From Nocardia pneumoniae NBRC 100136 (GTDB lineage Bacteria > Actinomycetota > Actinomycetes > Mycobacteriales > Mycobacteriaceae), in NCBI RefSeq assembly GCF_000308755.1, contig NZ_BAGF01000032.1:1-64000 (forward strand): a stretch of 64,000 bases of DNA, read 5' to 3'. This document shows, one piece after another, positions 1 through 12,584 of this stretch. The translations under genes were made by a program, and so were the position numbers. Each line of letters starts with the position of its first letter. Position 1 is the stretch's first letter. The notes beneath the pieces are model-generated. The model saw only the letters and a list, made by a program, of their open reading frames with translations. It had not been told where the DNA came from and did not search any database.

Positions 1-119
1 TCCAGCCGATCAGCCCGCGCCCGGTCGTAGAGTCCCGCATCCGCGTTCGCCTGGGCGGCGAACTCCGGGGTGGGCGGGTAGGCGGTGTCGTCGCGGTTGT
101 CGGTGGTAGCGCTGGTCAC
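1..119 (-). CDS. acs: acetyl-CoA synthetase, N-terminal fragment
   Basis: This is the first 39 codons of a gene that runs off the left edge. The GTG start lies 8 bases after an AGGAG ribosome binding site. The visible protein has the short N-terminal segment typical of AMP-forming acetyl-CoA synthetases (YPPTPEFAAQANADAG, then LYDRARADR), which precedes the adenylate-forming domain. The enzyme activates acetate to acetyl-CoA with ATP. It lies directly downstream of an acetate-type symporter on the same strand, which supports the call. Only the N-terminus is visible, so intactness cannot be judged. Confidence 0.8.
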   Translation of the reverse strand, partial: MTSATTDNRDDTAYPPTPEFAAQANADAGLYDRARADRL

Positions 120-169
120 GCGAAATCTCCTAACGAAAGAGCGAGGGGGACAAGGAAGACGGGCACTGA

Positions 170-1807
170 TCAGTGCACCACCGCCTTTTCGGCGCCGACG
201 CCGGTGAGCGAGCGGACCTCCATCTCGGCGGCCTTGGCGGGGTCCTCGGGTTTGCCGCCGAGGAAGGTGCCGACAATGCCGAGCACGAAGGCCAACGGGA
301 TGGAGACGATGCCCGGATTGGACAGCGGGAACCAGTCGAAATCCGATCCAGGCAGCATGGCGGACTTCGTGCCCGAGACCGCGGGGGAGAACACGATCAG
401 CACGATCGTCGAAATCAGCCCGCCGTACATGCTCCACAGTGCGCCGGTGGTGTTGAACCGTCGCCAGAACAGCGAATACAGGATCGTCGGCAGGTTCGCC
501 GACGCGGCGACCGCGAACGCCAGCGCCACCAGGAAGGCCACGTTCTGTCCGTTGGCCAGGATGCCGAGCGCGATGGCGAGCACGCCGATCACCACCGCCG
601 TGATCCGGGAGACCCGGACCTGTTCGCGCTCACCGGCTTTGCCGCGCTTGATGACATTGGCGTAGATGTCGTGCGCGAAGGAGGCCGACGCGGTGATGGT
701 CAGGCCGGCGACCACCGCGAGGATGGTGGCGAAGGCGACCGCGGAGATGATGCCGAGCAGCACCACGCCGCCGAGTTCGAAGGCCAGCAGCGGCGCCGCC
801 GAATTCTGCCCGCCCGCGGCGGCCAGGATGCGGTCCGGCCCGACGATCGCGGCCGCGCCATAGCCGAGCACCAGCGTGAACAGGTAGAACGCGCCGATCA
901 GGGCGATCGCCCAGACCACCGAGCGCCGCGCCTCTTTGGCGGTGGGCACGGTGTAGAAGCGCATCAGCACATGCGGCAGACCCGCCGTCCCGAGCACCAG
1001 GGCCAGACCGAGGGACAGGAAGTTCAGCTTCGAGGTCTCGCTGCCGCCGTACTGCGCTCCGGGCGCGAGCACGTCGCGCGCGGCGACGGCCTTGTTCGCC
1101 GAATCGGAGACCGCGTTCTGCGCGGCGCCGAGGATGTCGGAGAAGTCGAATCCGAACTTGGCGAACACCATGACGGTCATCAGCGCCGCGCCCGCGATCA
1201 GCAGCACCGCCTTGATGATCTGCACCCACGTGGTGCCCTTCATGCCGCCGACCAGCACGTACACGATCATCAGCACGCCGACCACGGCGATCACGACCGA
1301 CTGCCCGGTCTTGTCGGAGATGTCCAGCAGCAGCGCGACGAGCCCGCCGGCGCCCGCCATCTGCGCGAGCAGATAGAACAGCGACACCGTCAGCGTGGAC
1401 AGCGCGGCCGCGGTGCGCACCGGTCCTTCCTTCAGCCGGAAGCTCAGCACGTCGGCCATGGTGAATTTGCCCGTGTTGCGCAGCATCTCGGCGACGAGCA
1501 GCAGAGCGACCAACCAGGCGACCAGGAATCCGATCGAGTAGAGGAAGCCGTCGTAGCCGTAGACCGCGATGGCGCCCGCGATGCCGAGAAAGCTCGCGGC
1601 CGAGAGGTAGTCGCCCGCGATCGCGATGCCGTTCTGCGGGCCGGAGAAACCGCGCCCGCCGGTGAAGTAGTCGGCGGCGCTGGCGTTGTTGCGGCTGGCC
1701 CGGATGACCACGACCATCGTGATCGCGACGAAGACGCCGAAGATGGCGATATTGGCGACCGGGTTGCCGACCGTCGCGGCGGCGGCGTAGGTGTGCACGG
1801 TGTTCAC
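170..1807 (-). CDS. actP: Sodium/solute symporter family, acetate/monocarboxylate permease (ActP/MctC type)
   Basis: The 545-residue polytopic protein has about 13 membrane segments, the length and layout of the SSS family (ActP of enterobacteria, MctC of corynebacteria). It carries family-typical stretches such as DYLSAASFLGIAG near residue 65, GGMKGTTWVQIIKA near 188 and LPHVLMRFYTV near 278. The expected role is cation-coupled import of acetate, propionate or pyruvate across the inner membrane. Its start codon overlaps the stop of the upstream DUF485 gene by 4 bases, and acs follows 50 bases downstream, giving a DUF485-symporter-acs operon. The exact substrate is inferred from context. Confidence 0.9.
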   Translation of the reverse strand: MNTVHTYAAAATVGNPVANIAIFGVFVAITMVVVIRASRNNASAADYFTGGRGFSGPQNGIAIAGDYLSAASFLGIAGAIAVYGYDGFLYSIGFLVAWLVALLLVAEMLRNTGKFTMADVLSFRLKEGPVRTAAALSTLTVSLFYLLAQMAGAGGLVALLLDISDKTGQSVVIAVVGVLMIVYVLVGGMKGTTWVQIIKAVLLIAGAALMTVMVFAKFGFDFSDILGAAQNAVSDSANKAVAARDVLAPGAQYGGSETSKLNFLSLGLALVLGTAGLPHVLMRFYTVPTAKEARRSVVWAIALIGAFYLFTLVLGYGAAAIVGPDRILAAAGGQNSAAPLLAFELGGVVLLGIISAVAFATILAVVAGLTITASASFAHDIYANVIKRGKAGEREQVRVSRITAVVIGVLAIALGILANGQNVAFLVALAFAVAASANLPTILYSLFWRRFNTTGALWSMYGGLISTIVLIVFSPAVSGTKSAMLPGSDFDWFPLSNPGIVSIPLAFVLGIVGTFLGGKPEDPAKAAEMEVRSLTGVGAEKAVVH

Positions 1808-2160
1808 GCTCGGTCTCCCTCGAGGTAGCCGCGGATGGCCGCCGCGCGCGGATCCAGTTCCCGGTTGGCGAACCGGACGTACAGGGCGGTGATGGCGAAG
1901 GTGGAGACGAATTGGCCGAGGCCGAGCAGCAATCCGACGTTGATGTTGCCGAATACCGGGCGGCTCATGAAGTCGTGCGCGTAGGCGCCGAGCAGCACGT
2001 AACCGAGGTACCAGAGCAGGAACAGCGCGGTCATCGGAAACACGAAGCGCCGCAGGCGGTTTCGTAGTTCCTGGAATTGGGGGCTCGCCTGGGCTTCGGC
2101 GAATTCCGCTGCGCTCGGCGCTCGCCTCTTCGCGAGCTTGTCGAGATCGGGACTGGTCAT
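1804..2160 (-). CDS. DUF485 membrane protein, symporter partner
   Basis: This 118-residue protein has two membrane spans (about residues 40-60 and 72-95) and the DUF485 pattern FQELRNRLRRFVFPMT then VGLLLGLGQFVSTF. DUF485 proteins are the usual small partners encoded upstream of ActP-type symporters; YjcH in E. coli is one. The ATG was chosen over longer in-frame extensions because a TAGGA ribosome binding site lies 8 bases before it and the upstream residues are low-complexity shadow sequence. The gene overlaps the symporter by ATGA, so the two are probably translationally coupled. Confidence 0.9.
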   Translation of the reverse strand: MTSPDLDKLAKRRAPSAAEFAEAQASPQFQELRNRLRRFVFPMTALFLLWYLGYVLLGAYAHDFMSRPVFGNINVGLLLGLGQFVSTFAITALYVRFANRELDPRAAAIRGYLEGDRA

Positions 2161-2222
2161 GAATGGTCCTACCAAGTGACGTGGCTTACTTCTCGAGGAC
2201 GGTAAACCAGGCGCGCGGGCCG

Positions 2223-2247
2223 ACTGTAGGCTGTGGCGTGGGTCACT
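2223..2247 (-). promoter_or_regulatory. Candidate CRP/GlxR site and -10 element upstream of the acetate operon
   Basis: Positions 2232-2247 read TGTGGCGTGGGTCACT. This matches the CRP/GlxR pattern TGTGA-N6-TCACA at eight of ten core positions. On the minus strand, a TACAGT hexamer (2223-2228) follows immediately downstream, which would put the transcript start about 55 bases before the DUF485 start. In mycobacteria and corynebacteria, cAMP receptor proteins are known to act on acetate genes. Binding here is inference. Confidence 0.4.
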
Positions 2248-2345
2248 CCGTGAAGGTGGCCGAATATGCGGTGAGCGGTCGTTGCGGCGCGACGAACGGT
2301 CACGCCGTTCCCACCGCGCTGGCGGGATCGTGTGGCCGGGCGGGA

Positions 2346-4094
2346 TCAGTCCGAGCGCAGGCTGCGTTCGCGATCCGCGCCCATCCCCAAGCGTTCCGGA
2401 GCGTGCATCCGGACGAAGATCCGGCCGACCGCTCTGCCGCCGAGCCCGCGGGTGAACGCGCTCACCAGCACCATCGTGGCGAACGCCAGCGGCACGCTGA
2501 TCGCCGCGGGATAGCCGAGCAGTGCCGCGGGCCAGCCATCGGCCACCTCGCCGGAGAACCCGCCGGTGACCGAGACGACCGTCGCGCCGCCCGCCGCGAG
2601 ACCGCCCACCACCAGGCCCGCCGCCGCGCCCGCCGCGGTCAGCCCGCGCCACCAGATCCCCAGCACCAGCAGCGGACACAGGGTGGAGGCGGCCACCGCG
2701 AACGCCAACCCCACCGTGCGGGACAGATCCAGCGACGCGACGGTCAGCGACAGCGCCAGCGGTACCGTGCCCGCGGCCAGCGCCGCGGTGCGGAAATCGC
2801 GGATCCGGCCGCGCAGCATGTCGGTGCTGAGCACGCCCGCGATGCTCACCAGCAGGCCCGACGAGGTGGACAGGAACGCGGCGATCGCGCCCGCGGCGGC
2901 CAGCGCCGCGAGCAGCTGACCCGGCAGTCCGGCGACCACCGCCGCGGGCAGCAGCACGACCGCGGCGTCGGAGGTGCCCGTGATCAGCAGTTGCGGCACG
3001 TAGAGGCGCGCGAAAACGCCCAGCAGCACCGGGAACACGTAGAACAGCCCGACCAGGCCGATCACCGCCAGCGCGGTCGCCCTGGCCGCCCGCCCGTCCG
3101 GGTTGGTGTAGAAGCGCACCAGCACATGCGGCAGACCCATGGTGCCGAGAAAGGTCGCGAGGATCAGCGAGTAGACCTGATAGGTCGGATGCGGCCCGCC
3201 CAGCCCACCACCCGGCGCCAGCCAGCCCGTCCCGTCCGCGGGCGCGCCCGCGACGACCGGCACCGCGTCACCCGCCTCCAGCACCAGCCGGGTGCCCGCG
3301 GCCAGTTCGTGGGTGCCCGGTGTCAGCGGCACCGAGCCGTCGACCACGTGGTCGTCGAGGGTGCCGGTGATCGAAACCCGCTGCTGGGCGGCGACTCGCA
3401 CCAGCACGTCGGTGCTCACGTCGACCGTGGTGCGTTCGGACACCACCGGCGGCGCGGGCGCGCCCAGTTCGCGCTCGTCGGCGAGGAAGTGCCCGAGCAG
3501 AACCAGCGCCGGGATCGCCACGGCGGTCAGCTTCAACCAGTACTGGAACGCCTGCACCAGGGTGATCGAGCGCATCCCGCCGCCGACCACATTGGCGATC
3601 ACGATCGCGCCCACCGCCACCGCGCCCACCCAGTCGGGCACGCCGAGCAGCAGGTGCAACGTCAATCCCGCTCCCTGGAACTGCGGGATCAGATACACCG
3701 CGCAGATGAGTACCACGACGGTGGCCGCCAGCCTGCGCAAACGCGGCGAGCCCAGCCGGAATTCGGCGAAGTCGGGCACCGTGTACGCACCGGACCGCCG
3801 CAGCGGGGCGGCGACGAACAACAGCAGCGCGAGATACCCCGCGGTGAAGCCCACCGGATACCACAGCGCGTCCGCCCCGTACTTGGCGATCAGTCCGGCG
3901 ACGCCGAGAAACGAAGCGGCCGAAAGGTATTCGCCGGAGATGGCGGCGGCGTTCCAGCGTGGTCCGACGCTGCGCGAGGCGACCAGGAAGTCGGAGGTGG
4001 TGCGGGCGAGGCGCACGCCGTACGCGCCGATCGCGACCGTGGCCAGCGCGGCGAGGACCAGCGCGGCCACGGTCAGCGCCGAGCCCGCGATCAC
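2346..4094 (-). CDS. Second sodium/solute symporter, with a large soluble insert
   Basis: The 582-residue SSS-family protein is a clear paralog of the symporter downstream (GEYLSAASFLGVAG near residue 55, LPHVLVRFYTNPDG near 322). It differs by a roughly 100-residue hydrophilic, beta-rich insert (about residues 205-305) between two membrane segments, where the first paralog has a much shorter loop. The expected role is cation-coupled import of a small organic acid. It is the last gene of a run that begins with the histidine kinase and response regulator, so its substrate may be what that system senses. Its ATG overlaps the stop of a 32-codon open frame. Confidence 0.85.
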   Translation of the reverse strand: MIAGSALTVAALVLAALATVAIGAYGVRLARTTSDFLVASRSVGPRWNAAAISGEYLSAASFLGVAGLIAKYGADALWYPVGFTAGYLALLLFVAAPLRRSGAYTVPDFAEFRLGSPRLRRLAATVVVLICAVYLIPQFQGAGLTLHLLLGVPDWVGAVAVGAIVIANVVGGGMRSITLVQAFQYWLKLTAVAIPALVLLGHFLADERELGAPAPPVVSERTTVDVSTDVLVRVAAQQRVSITGTLDDHVVDGSVPLTPGTHELAAGTRLVLEAGDAVPVVAGAPADGTGWLAPGGGLGGPHPTYQVYSLILATFLGTMGLPHVLVRFYTNPDGRAARATALAVIGLVGLFYVFPVLLGVFARLYVPQLLITGTSDAAVVLLPAAVVAGLPGQLLAALAAAGAIAAFLSTSSGLLVSIAGVLSTDMLRGRIRDFRTAALAAGTVPLALSLTVASLDLSRTVGLAFAVAASTLCPLLVLGIWWRGLTAAGAAAGLVVGGLAAGGATVVSVTGGFSGEVADGWPAALLGYPAAISVPLAFATMVLVSAFTRGLGGRAVGRIFVRMHAPERLGMGADRERSLRSD

Positions 4095-4189
4095 GGCGCA
4101 CCCGGATGCGAGCCGGGAGTCTGCGCCTCAGCCGCACCGCCGCGGTAGCCGGTGGCCCGCTCCGCGCGGGTGGTTCGGGTCGAGCGCAT
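4091..4189 (-). CDS. Possible 32-residue small protein between membrane genes
   Basis: The ATG lies 2 bases after the stop of the upstream membrane gene, with GAGG 8 bases before it inside that gene. The TGA overlaps the ATG of the symporter. Coupling on both sides is the main evidence that the frame is used. The peptide is basic and Arg/Thr/Gly-rich, has no membrane segment and matches nothing I recognise. It may only serve to carry ribosomes to the symporter start, or may be chance. Confidence 0.3.
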   Translation of the reverse strand: MRSTRTTRAERATGYRGGAAEAQTPGSHPGAP

Positions 4190-4191
4190 CG

Positions 4192-4557
4192 TCAATCCTC
4201 GGCCAGCTCGAGGAAATCCTGCTCGTTGCGTTCGGCCAGCCGCACATAGATCCGGCCGATCAGCAACAGCAGCGGGTACACCGCGCCGCCGAGCAGCAAC
4301 CACGGCAACCGGATCCCCAGCACTTCCAGCGAACCGATCGTCCCGATCCGCAGCAGCACGGGCAGCGCGCACAGGACAGCGATCGCCACCAGACCCAATC
4401 GCAGCGCGAGCCCGAGTTGCGCGCGGATCAGCCCACCGATGAGCGCCTCGCCGAACTCGGTCTGCTCGGCGACCTCTACCCGCGTGCGCACCCGCCGCGC
4501 TCCGCGCCGCTGTGCGAGCACGACGCGCTGACGCACCGGACGCTGCGGCCCGGTCAC
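4192..4557 (-). CDS. Small two-span membrane protein linked to the symporter
   Basis: This 121-residue protein has a basic N-terminus, membrane spans at about residues 50-70 and 84-105, and the C-terminal pattern YVRLAERNEQDFLEL, which I associate with small proteins encoded beside actinobacterial symporters. The GTG start forms a 4-base GTGA overlap with the response regulator stop, deciding the start over longer in-frame options. It is probably a symporter accessory subunit analogous to DUF485, but no defined function is known to me. Confidence 0.75.
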   Translation of the reverse strand: MTGPQRPVRQRVVLAQRRGARRVRTRVEVAEQTEFGEALIGGLIRAQLGLALRLGLVAIAVLCALPVLLRIGTIGSLEVLGIRLPWLLLGGAVYPLLLLIGRIYVRLAERNEQDFLELAED

Positions 4558-5342
4558 GGGGTGCCCCGATGCCGGTGGCGGTGCACCAACCGCTGTTTCA
4601 GCTCGCGTACCTGCCTGCGGCTGACCGGTAGTTCGACAGCCTGCGCCTCGCCCTCGGCGCGCAGGCACACCACGGTTCCGGTGCCCACCGTCCGCAGCCC
4701 GGTGACCAGCCGCAGCGCGACCAGATACGACCGGTGCACCCGGAGGAAGCCCGCGTCCTGCCAGCGGGATTCCAACGCCGACAACGGAATTCGCACCAGA
4801 TGTGAGCCGCCGCTGGTGTGCAGCCTGGCATAGTCCCCGTCGGCCTCCACCCAGCTGACGCTCGATCGCGGCACCAGCGTGGTCACCCCGCCCAGCTCCA
4901 CGGGGATGACCTCGCTCGGGTCGGTGCGCGCATCGGCCGCGGGCTGGTGTGGCGCGCTGCGTGCCGCGGCGATCCGCCGCACCGCCTCGGCCAGCCGCGC
5001 TTCGCGCAGCGGTTTGAGCAGATAGTCCACCGCCCCCAGGTCGAATGCCGCGATCGCTTGGTCGTCGTGCGCCGTGACGAAGACCACCGCGGGCGGGTTG
5101 GCGAACTCCGAGAGGATTCCGGCCAGCTCCATCCCGTCCAGGCCCGGCATGTTGATGTCGAGGAACACCGCGTCGACCGGATGCGCCCGCAGCATCCGCA
5201 GCGCGTCGGTGGCGTCGCCCGCCGCGTGGATCTCGCCGATCTCACTTCGCGCGCGCAGCAGATACACCAGCTCGTCCAGAGCGGGTTTCTCATCGTCCAC
5301 GGCGAGCACGCGCAGCGCCGACTTGCTGGTAACGCGGGTCAC
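4554..5342 (-). CDS. LytTR-family response regulator
   Basis: The 262-residue protein has a receiver domain (residues 10-125) with acidic pair D16/D17, phospho-acceptor D62 in FLDINMPG, T90 and K110. A C-terminal LytTR DNA-binding domain follows (about 155-258; SVSWVEADGDYARLHT and FLRVHRSYLVAL). The GTG start has GGAG six bases before it and begins just ahead of the receiver domain; the longer frame adds 76 low-complexity residues. Its partner kinase lies upstream on the same strand after a 252-base gap. LytTR regulators next to carboxylate transporters often control them, as in the YpdAB and BtsSR systems, so the adjacent symporter is the likely target. Confidence 0.9.
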   Translation of the reverse strand: MTRVTSKSALRVLAVDDEKPALDELVYLLRARSEIGEIHAAGDATDALRMLRAHPVDAVFLDINMPGLDGMELAGILSEFANPPAVVFVTAHDDQAIAAFDLGAVDYLLKPLREARLAEAVRRIAAARSAPHQPAADARTDPSEVIPVELGGVTTLVPRSSVSWVEADGDYARLHTSGGSHLVRIPLSALESRWQDAGFLRVHRSYLVALRLVTGLRTVGTGTVVCLRAEGEAQAVELPVSRRQVRELKQRLVHRHRHRGTP

Positions 5343-5594
5343 AACCGCTCCATCGTAAGGGGGCCTGGTCAGGGCGCGTCCGGATACCGGCGATGGCGCT
5401 GCCCCGGCTGCACACGTCGAGCGGATCGGCCCGGCTTGCGTGTGCGGCGGAGGGTCCGGCGCTGAGTGACGCTGCGGGCTGAACGGGCCCCTTTGCATGT
5501 GGGGCGGAGCTGCGGCGGTCAGGAAAGTACTGCGCGTGGGGGCGGACGTCCGGCGGTCACGAGGCACCACGCGGGTGCGGTCGCGCTCCCCGCC

Positions 5595-6791
5595 TCAGGC
5601 CCGGATGCCCGCGCGGAACTTGGGGACGCGCAAGCTGACCTTCGTGCCCGCGCCGGGCGCGGTCTCCACGACCAAGCCGTAGTCGTCGCCGAAGGCGGCG
5701 CGCAGCCGGTCGTCGACGTTGGCCAGTCCGATATGGGCCGACTCGCCGGAGCCCGTCCCGGTGTCGACGGCATCGAGCGCGCCGGAGCGCAACAGGTCCG
5801 GGTCCATGCCGACGCCGTCGTCCTCCACGCTGATCACGCAGTCGGTGCCCGCGTCGGTGGCGACGATGCTGACGGTGCCGCCGTGCGCGGTGCCCGCCAG
5901 CCCGTGCCGCACCGCGTTCTCCACCAGCGGCTGCAACGCGAGGAAGGGCAGCACCACGCCGAGCACCTCGGGCGCGATGCGCAGCCGGACCTGCAACGCG
6001 TCGCCGAAACGCGCCCGCTCGAGCGCGAGGTACCGCTCGATGTTGCGCAGTTCGTCGGCCAGCACCGTGAACTCGCCGGCGGCGCGGAAGGAGTACCTGG
6101 TGAAGTCGGCGAACTCGAGGATGAGCTCGCGGGCGCGCGCCGGGTCGGTGCGGACGAACGAGGCGATGGTGTTCAGCGCGTTGTAGATGAAATGCGGGCT
6201 GATCTGCGCACGCAGCGCGCGCACCTCGGCGCGGTCCAACCGTGCCCGCGACGCGTCCAGCTCGGCCAGTTCGAGCTGGCCGCAGGCATATCGGGCCACT
6301 TCGGCGACCGCGCCGAGCCGCCCCGGCCCGGGCTGTCCGGTGCTCACGACGCCCAGTACCCCTGCCACGCCGGAGGAGTCGATCAGCAGCGGTTGCGCGA
6401 TCAGCGTGCGCCCGGCGTGCTCGCCGCGCCCCGGTCCGGCGACGAGCACCGGTCGCTCGCCCGCGACGGCGCGCTCGGCGGCTTCGGTGAAGCATGCCGC
6501 CAGCTCGCTGTGTGGACCATCCCAGGCGAGCAGCGTCCCGTCGGGGTCGGCCAGCGCGAGCGCCTCGGCGCCGGTGAGCACGCGCAGGTGCGGCGCGGCC
6601 TCACGCGCGGATCGCTCGGTGAGCCCGCGGCGCAGCGGGACCGCCGCCAGCGACGCGGTGTGCAGCGCCGAGTGCACCGCCCGCTCGGCGGGAGTGGTCA
6701 CCACCCTGCGGGTGCGCGACCAGATCAGCAGCGCGCCCGCGAGCAGTGCCGCCGCGGCCACGATGGCGAGCGCGGTGGTCACGGCGGGCAT
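5595..6791 (-). CDS. LytS-type sensor histidine kinase with one membrane span
   Basis: The 398-residue protein has one N-terminal membrane segment (residues 5-24), a GAF-like sensory region (about 35-175), and a HisKA_7TM/His_kinase core. The phospho-acceptor is H200 in [16 protein letters not shown], and the ATPase N-box lies near [13 protein letters not shown] with VEDDGVGMD further on. Unlike classical LytS/YpdA kinases it lacks the multi-span 5TM-LYT sensor. It precedes the LytTR regulator on the same strand and should phosphorylate it. A GTG three codons inside the annotated ATG is an alternative start; no strong ribosome binding site distinguishes them. Confidence 0.88.
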   Translation of the reverse strand: MPAVTTALAIVAAAALLAGALLIWSRTRRVVTTPAERAVHSALHTASLAAVPLRRGLTERSAREAAPHLRVLTGAEALALADPDGTLLAWDGPHSELAACFTEAAERAVAGERPVLVAGPGRGEHAGRTLIAQPLLIDSSGVAGVLGVVSTGQPGPGRLGAVAEVARYACGQLELAELDASRARLDRAEVRALRAQISPHFIYNALNTIASFVRTDPARARELILEFADFTRYSFRAAGEFTVLADELRNIERYLALERARFGDALQVRLRIAPEVLGVVLPFLALQPLVENAVRHGLAGTAHGGTVSIVATDAGTDCVISVEDDGVGMDPDLLRSGALDAVDTGTGSGESAHIGLANVDDRLRAAFGDDYGLVVETAPGAGTKVSLRVPKFRAGIRA

Positions 6792-6976
6792 CGGAGCGAG
6801 CGGTTCATGAGCCGATTATCGCGTCGAGGATCCGTGCCGTCGGCCCGGACGCCGAGAAACAGACCGCGCGGCCGCTCATGCGACCGGCTCGGTCCACCTC
6901 CATGGGCGATGGTCGACCGAGTGCTCGCCACCTACCGGCTCGGGCCGCCCTTGGCGGCGTGGCCTTCGTACCGGCT

Positions 6977-7417
6977 CTAGCCCTGGTACTGCGGCACCGT
7001 GAACTCGACGGTGCCCGGCTCCGGAAAGTGGAGGGCGCCGATGGCGACCGTCGCGGTGAACTGGCCGATACCGGGTGCGAACAGGGTGGAGTGCCCGCTG
7101 TTCGCCCAGTAGCCGGGCCCGTGGGCGATCACCTGGAACGCACCTGTCTGGCCGGTGGCCACATTCCGCCAGTTCAGCGTGACCGGCAGAGTGCACGGCC
7201 CGGCGCCGAGCAGGGTGGAACTCACCGTGAACGCCGCTTGGTTGGGGTAGGCGTCGCCGTTGACCGACATCTGCACCTGGCCCGCGCACGGTCCCTGCGC
7301 GAGGGTGTACACCGTGGCGAACTCGACGGCCGGAGAGGCCGCGGCGGGTGCGGCCGTCGCGACCAGGGTTGCCACCGCCACGGCGGGAACGGCCAACAGC
7401 GCTGTCGTCGAATTCAT
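6977..7417 (-). CDS. Secreted protein of unknown function
   Basis: The 146-residue protein has a Sec signal peptide (hydrophobic residues 5-22, cleavage probably after AAPAAAS). The mature part of about 115 residues is predicted to be all beta, with two cysteines spaced to form a disulphide ([13 protein letters not shown] and [14 protein letters not shown]). It resembles small immunoglobulin-like exported proteins common in Nocardia, but I recognise no named family. The ATG was chosen because GGAGG lies 6 bases upstream and the longer frame adds nine unlikely residues. It is transcribed divergently from dnaE1. Confidence 0.75.
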   Translation of the reverse strand: MNSTTALLAVPAVAVATLVATAAPAAASPAVEFATVYTLAQGPCAGQVQMSVNGDAYPNQAAFTVSSTLLGAGPCTLPVTLNWRNVATGQTGAFQVIAHGPGYWANSGHSTLFAPGIGQFTATVAIGALHFPEPGTVEFTVPQYQG

Positions 7418-7738
7418 CGACACCTCCACAGGTTTCCAGAACATCCGTGTCCGTCATGCCGCGCGTCCGTCCCCGATCCGACCGGCGCGGTCGTGGGGAG
7501 GAAGGCCGAGACTACCGCTGTGCGGCGACCGCGGTGGGGGAGTTCCGGCATTCGGCGCGACCCGACACTCGCGGAAATCGGACGCTCGCACGGCGAGTCG
7601 CCAGGACGCGCCGGTGACCTTTCTCACCGACACGCCGGGCGCGGACCGGACGCCCGCGCGCCGTGGAAAACCCGTCGGTGGGCACCCCTAGAATCGGTCC
7701 AGCCAACCCCCGTCGAGACTTTGGGAGGAAGGACCGTC
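7418..7738. other. Intergenic region between divergent secreted-protein gene and dnaE1
   Basis: No gene is evident in this 321-base stretch. A TAGAAT hexamer at 7689-7694, with a weak TGGAAA about 19 bases earlier, is a plausible dnaE1 promoter. It would give a leader of about 38 bases that contains the GGGAGGAAGG ribosome binding site. No convincing repeat or hairpin was seen. Confidence 0.4.
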
Positions 7739-11287
<3,549 letters not shown>

Positions 11288-11296
11288 ATCCGGGGG

Positions 11297-12490
11297 CTAG
11301 CGGCCCACGTCGGCCAGTGCGGTGTCGGGCGCCGAAGCCCGCACCGGCTGTTCGCGGTCGAGGGCATGGCTCCACGCGACGGCGCCGAGTGCGGCGATGC
11401 CGAGGGCAGCGCCGATCCAGGCCACCGCGGCGTAGCCGAAGCCGGCGCCGATCGCGAGGCCGCCGAGCCAGGGTCCGGCGGTGATGCCGACATTGAACGA
11501 GGAGATATTGGCGGCGGCGGCCAGGGTGGGAGCGTCGCCCGCGAGCGTGAAGACGCGGCTGTTCAGGGTCGGGTTGATGCCGAATCCGAAGGCGCCCAGC
11601 AAGAACGACAGCAGAACGACGGGAATGGCGTATTCGGCGGTCAGGGCCAAGAGCACCGAGGTGAGCACCACCCCGGCGATGCCGACGTACAGGCTGCGGA
11701 GCGGATGAGTGTCGGCGGTGCGGCCGCCGACCGCGATGCCGAGGAACGCGCCGAGTCCATAGATGGCCAGTACCACGGGAATCCAGCCGTCGGCCAGTTT
11801 CGTGGTGTCCGACAGCAACGCGCCGAGGTAGGCGAAGCTCACCAGCAGCGCACCGGTGGCGAGGGCGGTGACGCCGTAGGACAGCCACAGCGACGGACGC
11901 ACCATGGTGCGCAGTTCGGCGCGCACCCGCGGCGCCGTGGCCGGACGTCCATCGGGGATCTTCGCCAGCACACCGAGCATCGCCGCCGCGCACAGCAGCG
12001 CGACCGCCCAGAACGCGGCGCGCCAGCCCCAGTGCTGCCCGATGACGGTGCCCGCGGCAAGTCCGAGGATGGTGGCCACGGTCAACCCGCCCGCGACGAT
12101 GCTCATGGCCTTGCCGCGCGCTGTGGCAGGGACCAGGCTGATCGCCGTGGTCGCGGCCACGGCCCAGAACCCGGCGTAGACGAACGCGCCCACCGCCCTG
12201 GTCGCGAACAGCACCCAATAGTCGGAGGTCAGCGCCCCGACGACGTGGGCGCCGACGAACACCGCGAGAAAGGCCAGCAGCGCGGTCCGCCGCGACCAGC
12301 GCAGCGTCGCCACCGCGAGCACGGGTGCGCCCACCAGCATGCCCAGGGCGAACGCCGAGATGAGCAGGCCCGCGCGCGGCACGGAGACGCCCAGGTCACC
12401 GGCCATCTCGGTGAGCAGGCCCGCGAGCATCAGCTCCGAGGTGCCCTGGGCGAAGATCGAGAGACCCAGGACGTAGATCGCCAGGGGCAT
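11297..12490 (-). CDS. MFS drug-efflux-type transporter
   Basis: This 397-residue protein has twelve membrane spans and DHA1-family features: YVLGLSIFAQGTSELMLAG at the start (compare FAIGTTEFVVMGLLP of the CmlA/AraJ group), and GMLVGAPVLA and RWSRRTALL in the first half. The likely role is proton-coupled export of a drug or sugar derivative. The ATG follows an AAGGAGG ribosome binding site. It lies downstream of a TetR gene on the same strand, and its leader carries a palindrome matching one before the tetR gene, so the TetR protein probably represses it. The substrate is unknown. Confidence 0.85.
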   Translation of the reverse strand: MPLAIYVLGLSIFAQGTSELMLAGLLTEMAGDLGVSVPRAGLLISAFALGMLVGAPVLAVATLRWSRRTALLAFLAVFVGAHVVGALTSDYWVLFATRAVGAFVYAGFWAVAATTAISLVPATARGKAMSIVAGGLTVATILGLAAGTVIGQHWGWRAAFWAVALLCAAAMLGVLAKIPDGRPATAPRVRAELRTMVRPSLWLSYGVTALATGALLVSFAYLGALLSDTTKLADGWIPVVLAIYGLGAFLGIAVGGRTADTHPLRSLYVGIAGVVLTSVLLALTAEYAIPVVLLSFLLGAFGFGINPTLNSRVFTLAGDAPTLAAAANISSFNVGITAGPWLGGLAIGAGFGYAAVAWIGAALGIAALGAVAWSHALDREQPVRASAPDTALADVGR

Positions 12491-12503
12491 CGGTACCTCC
12501 TTG

Positions 12504-12525
12504 TTTTGTACTGATCTATCCAAAA
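12504..12525 (-). promoter_or_regulatory. Probable TetR operator before the MFS gene
   Basis: The 22-bp site reads TTTTG-TAC-T-GATC-TA-TC-CAAAA on the plus strand, with perfect 5-bp outer arms around a central GATC. It starts 14 bases upstream of the MFS ATG, next to the ribosome binding site. A near copy lies before tetR. Confidence 0.6.
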
Positions 12526-12584
12526 TGGACCCGCGGCGACGCTGCCGCTGGGTGCGCAAAGGGTTGGTGGCTACGCGGCGGTGC

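Noticed and set aside
173..1828. 551-codon plus-strand frame over the first symporter
   Set aside because: Arg/Gly/His/Asp-rich shadow frame opposite a clear SSS-family gene.
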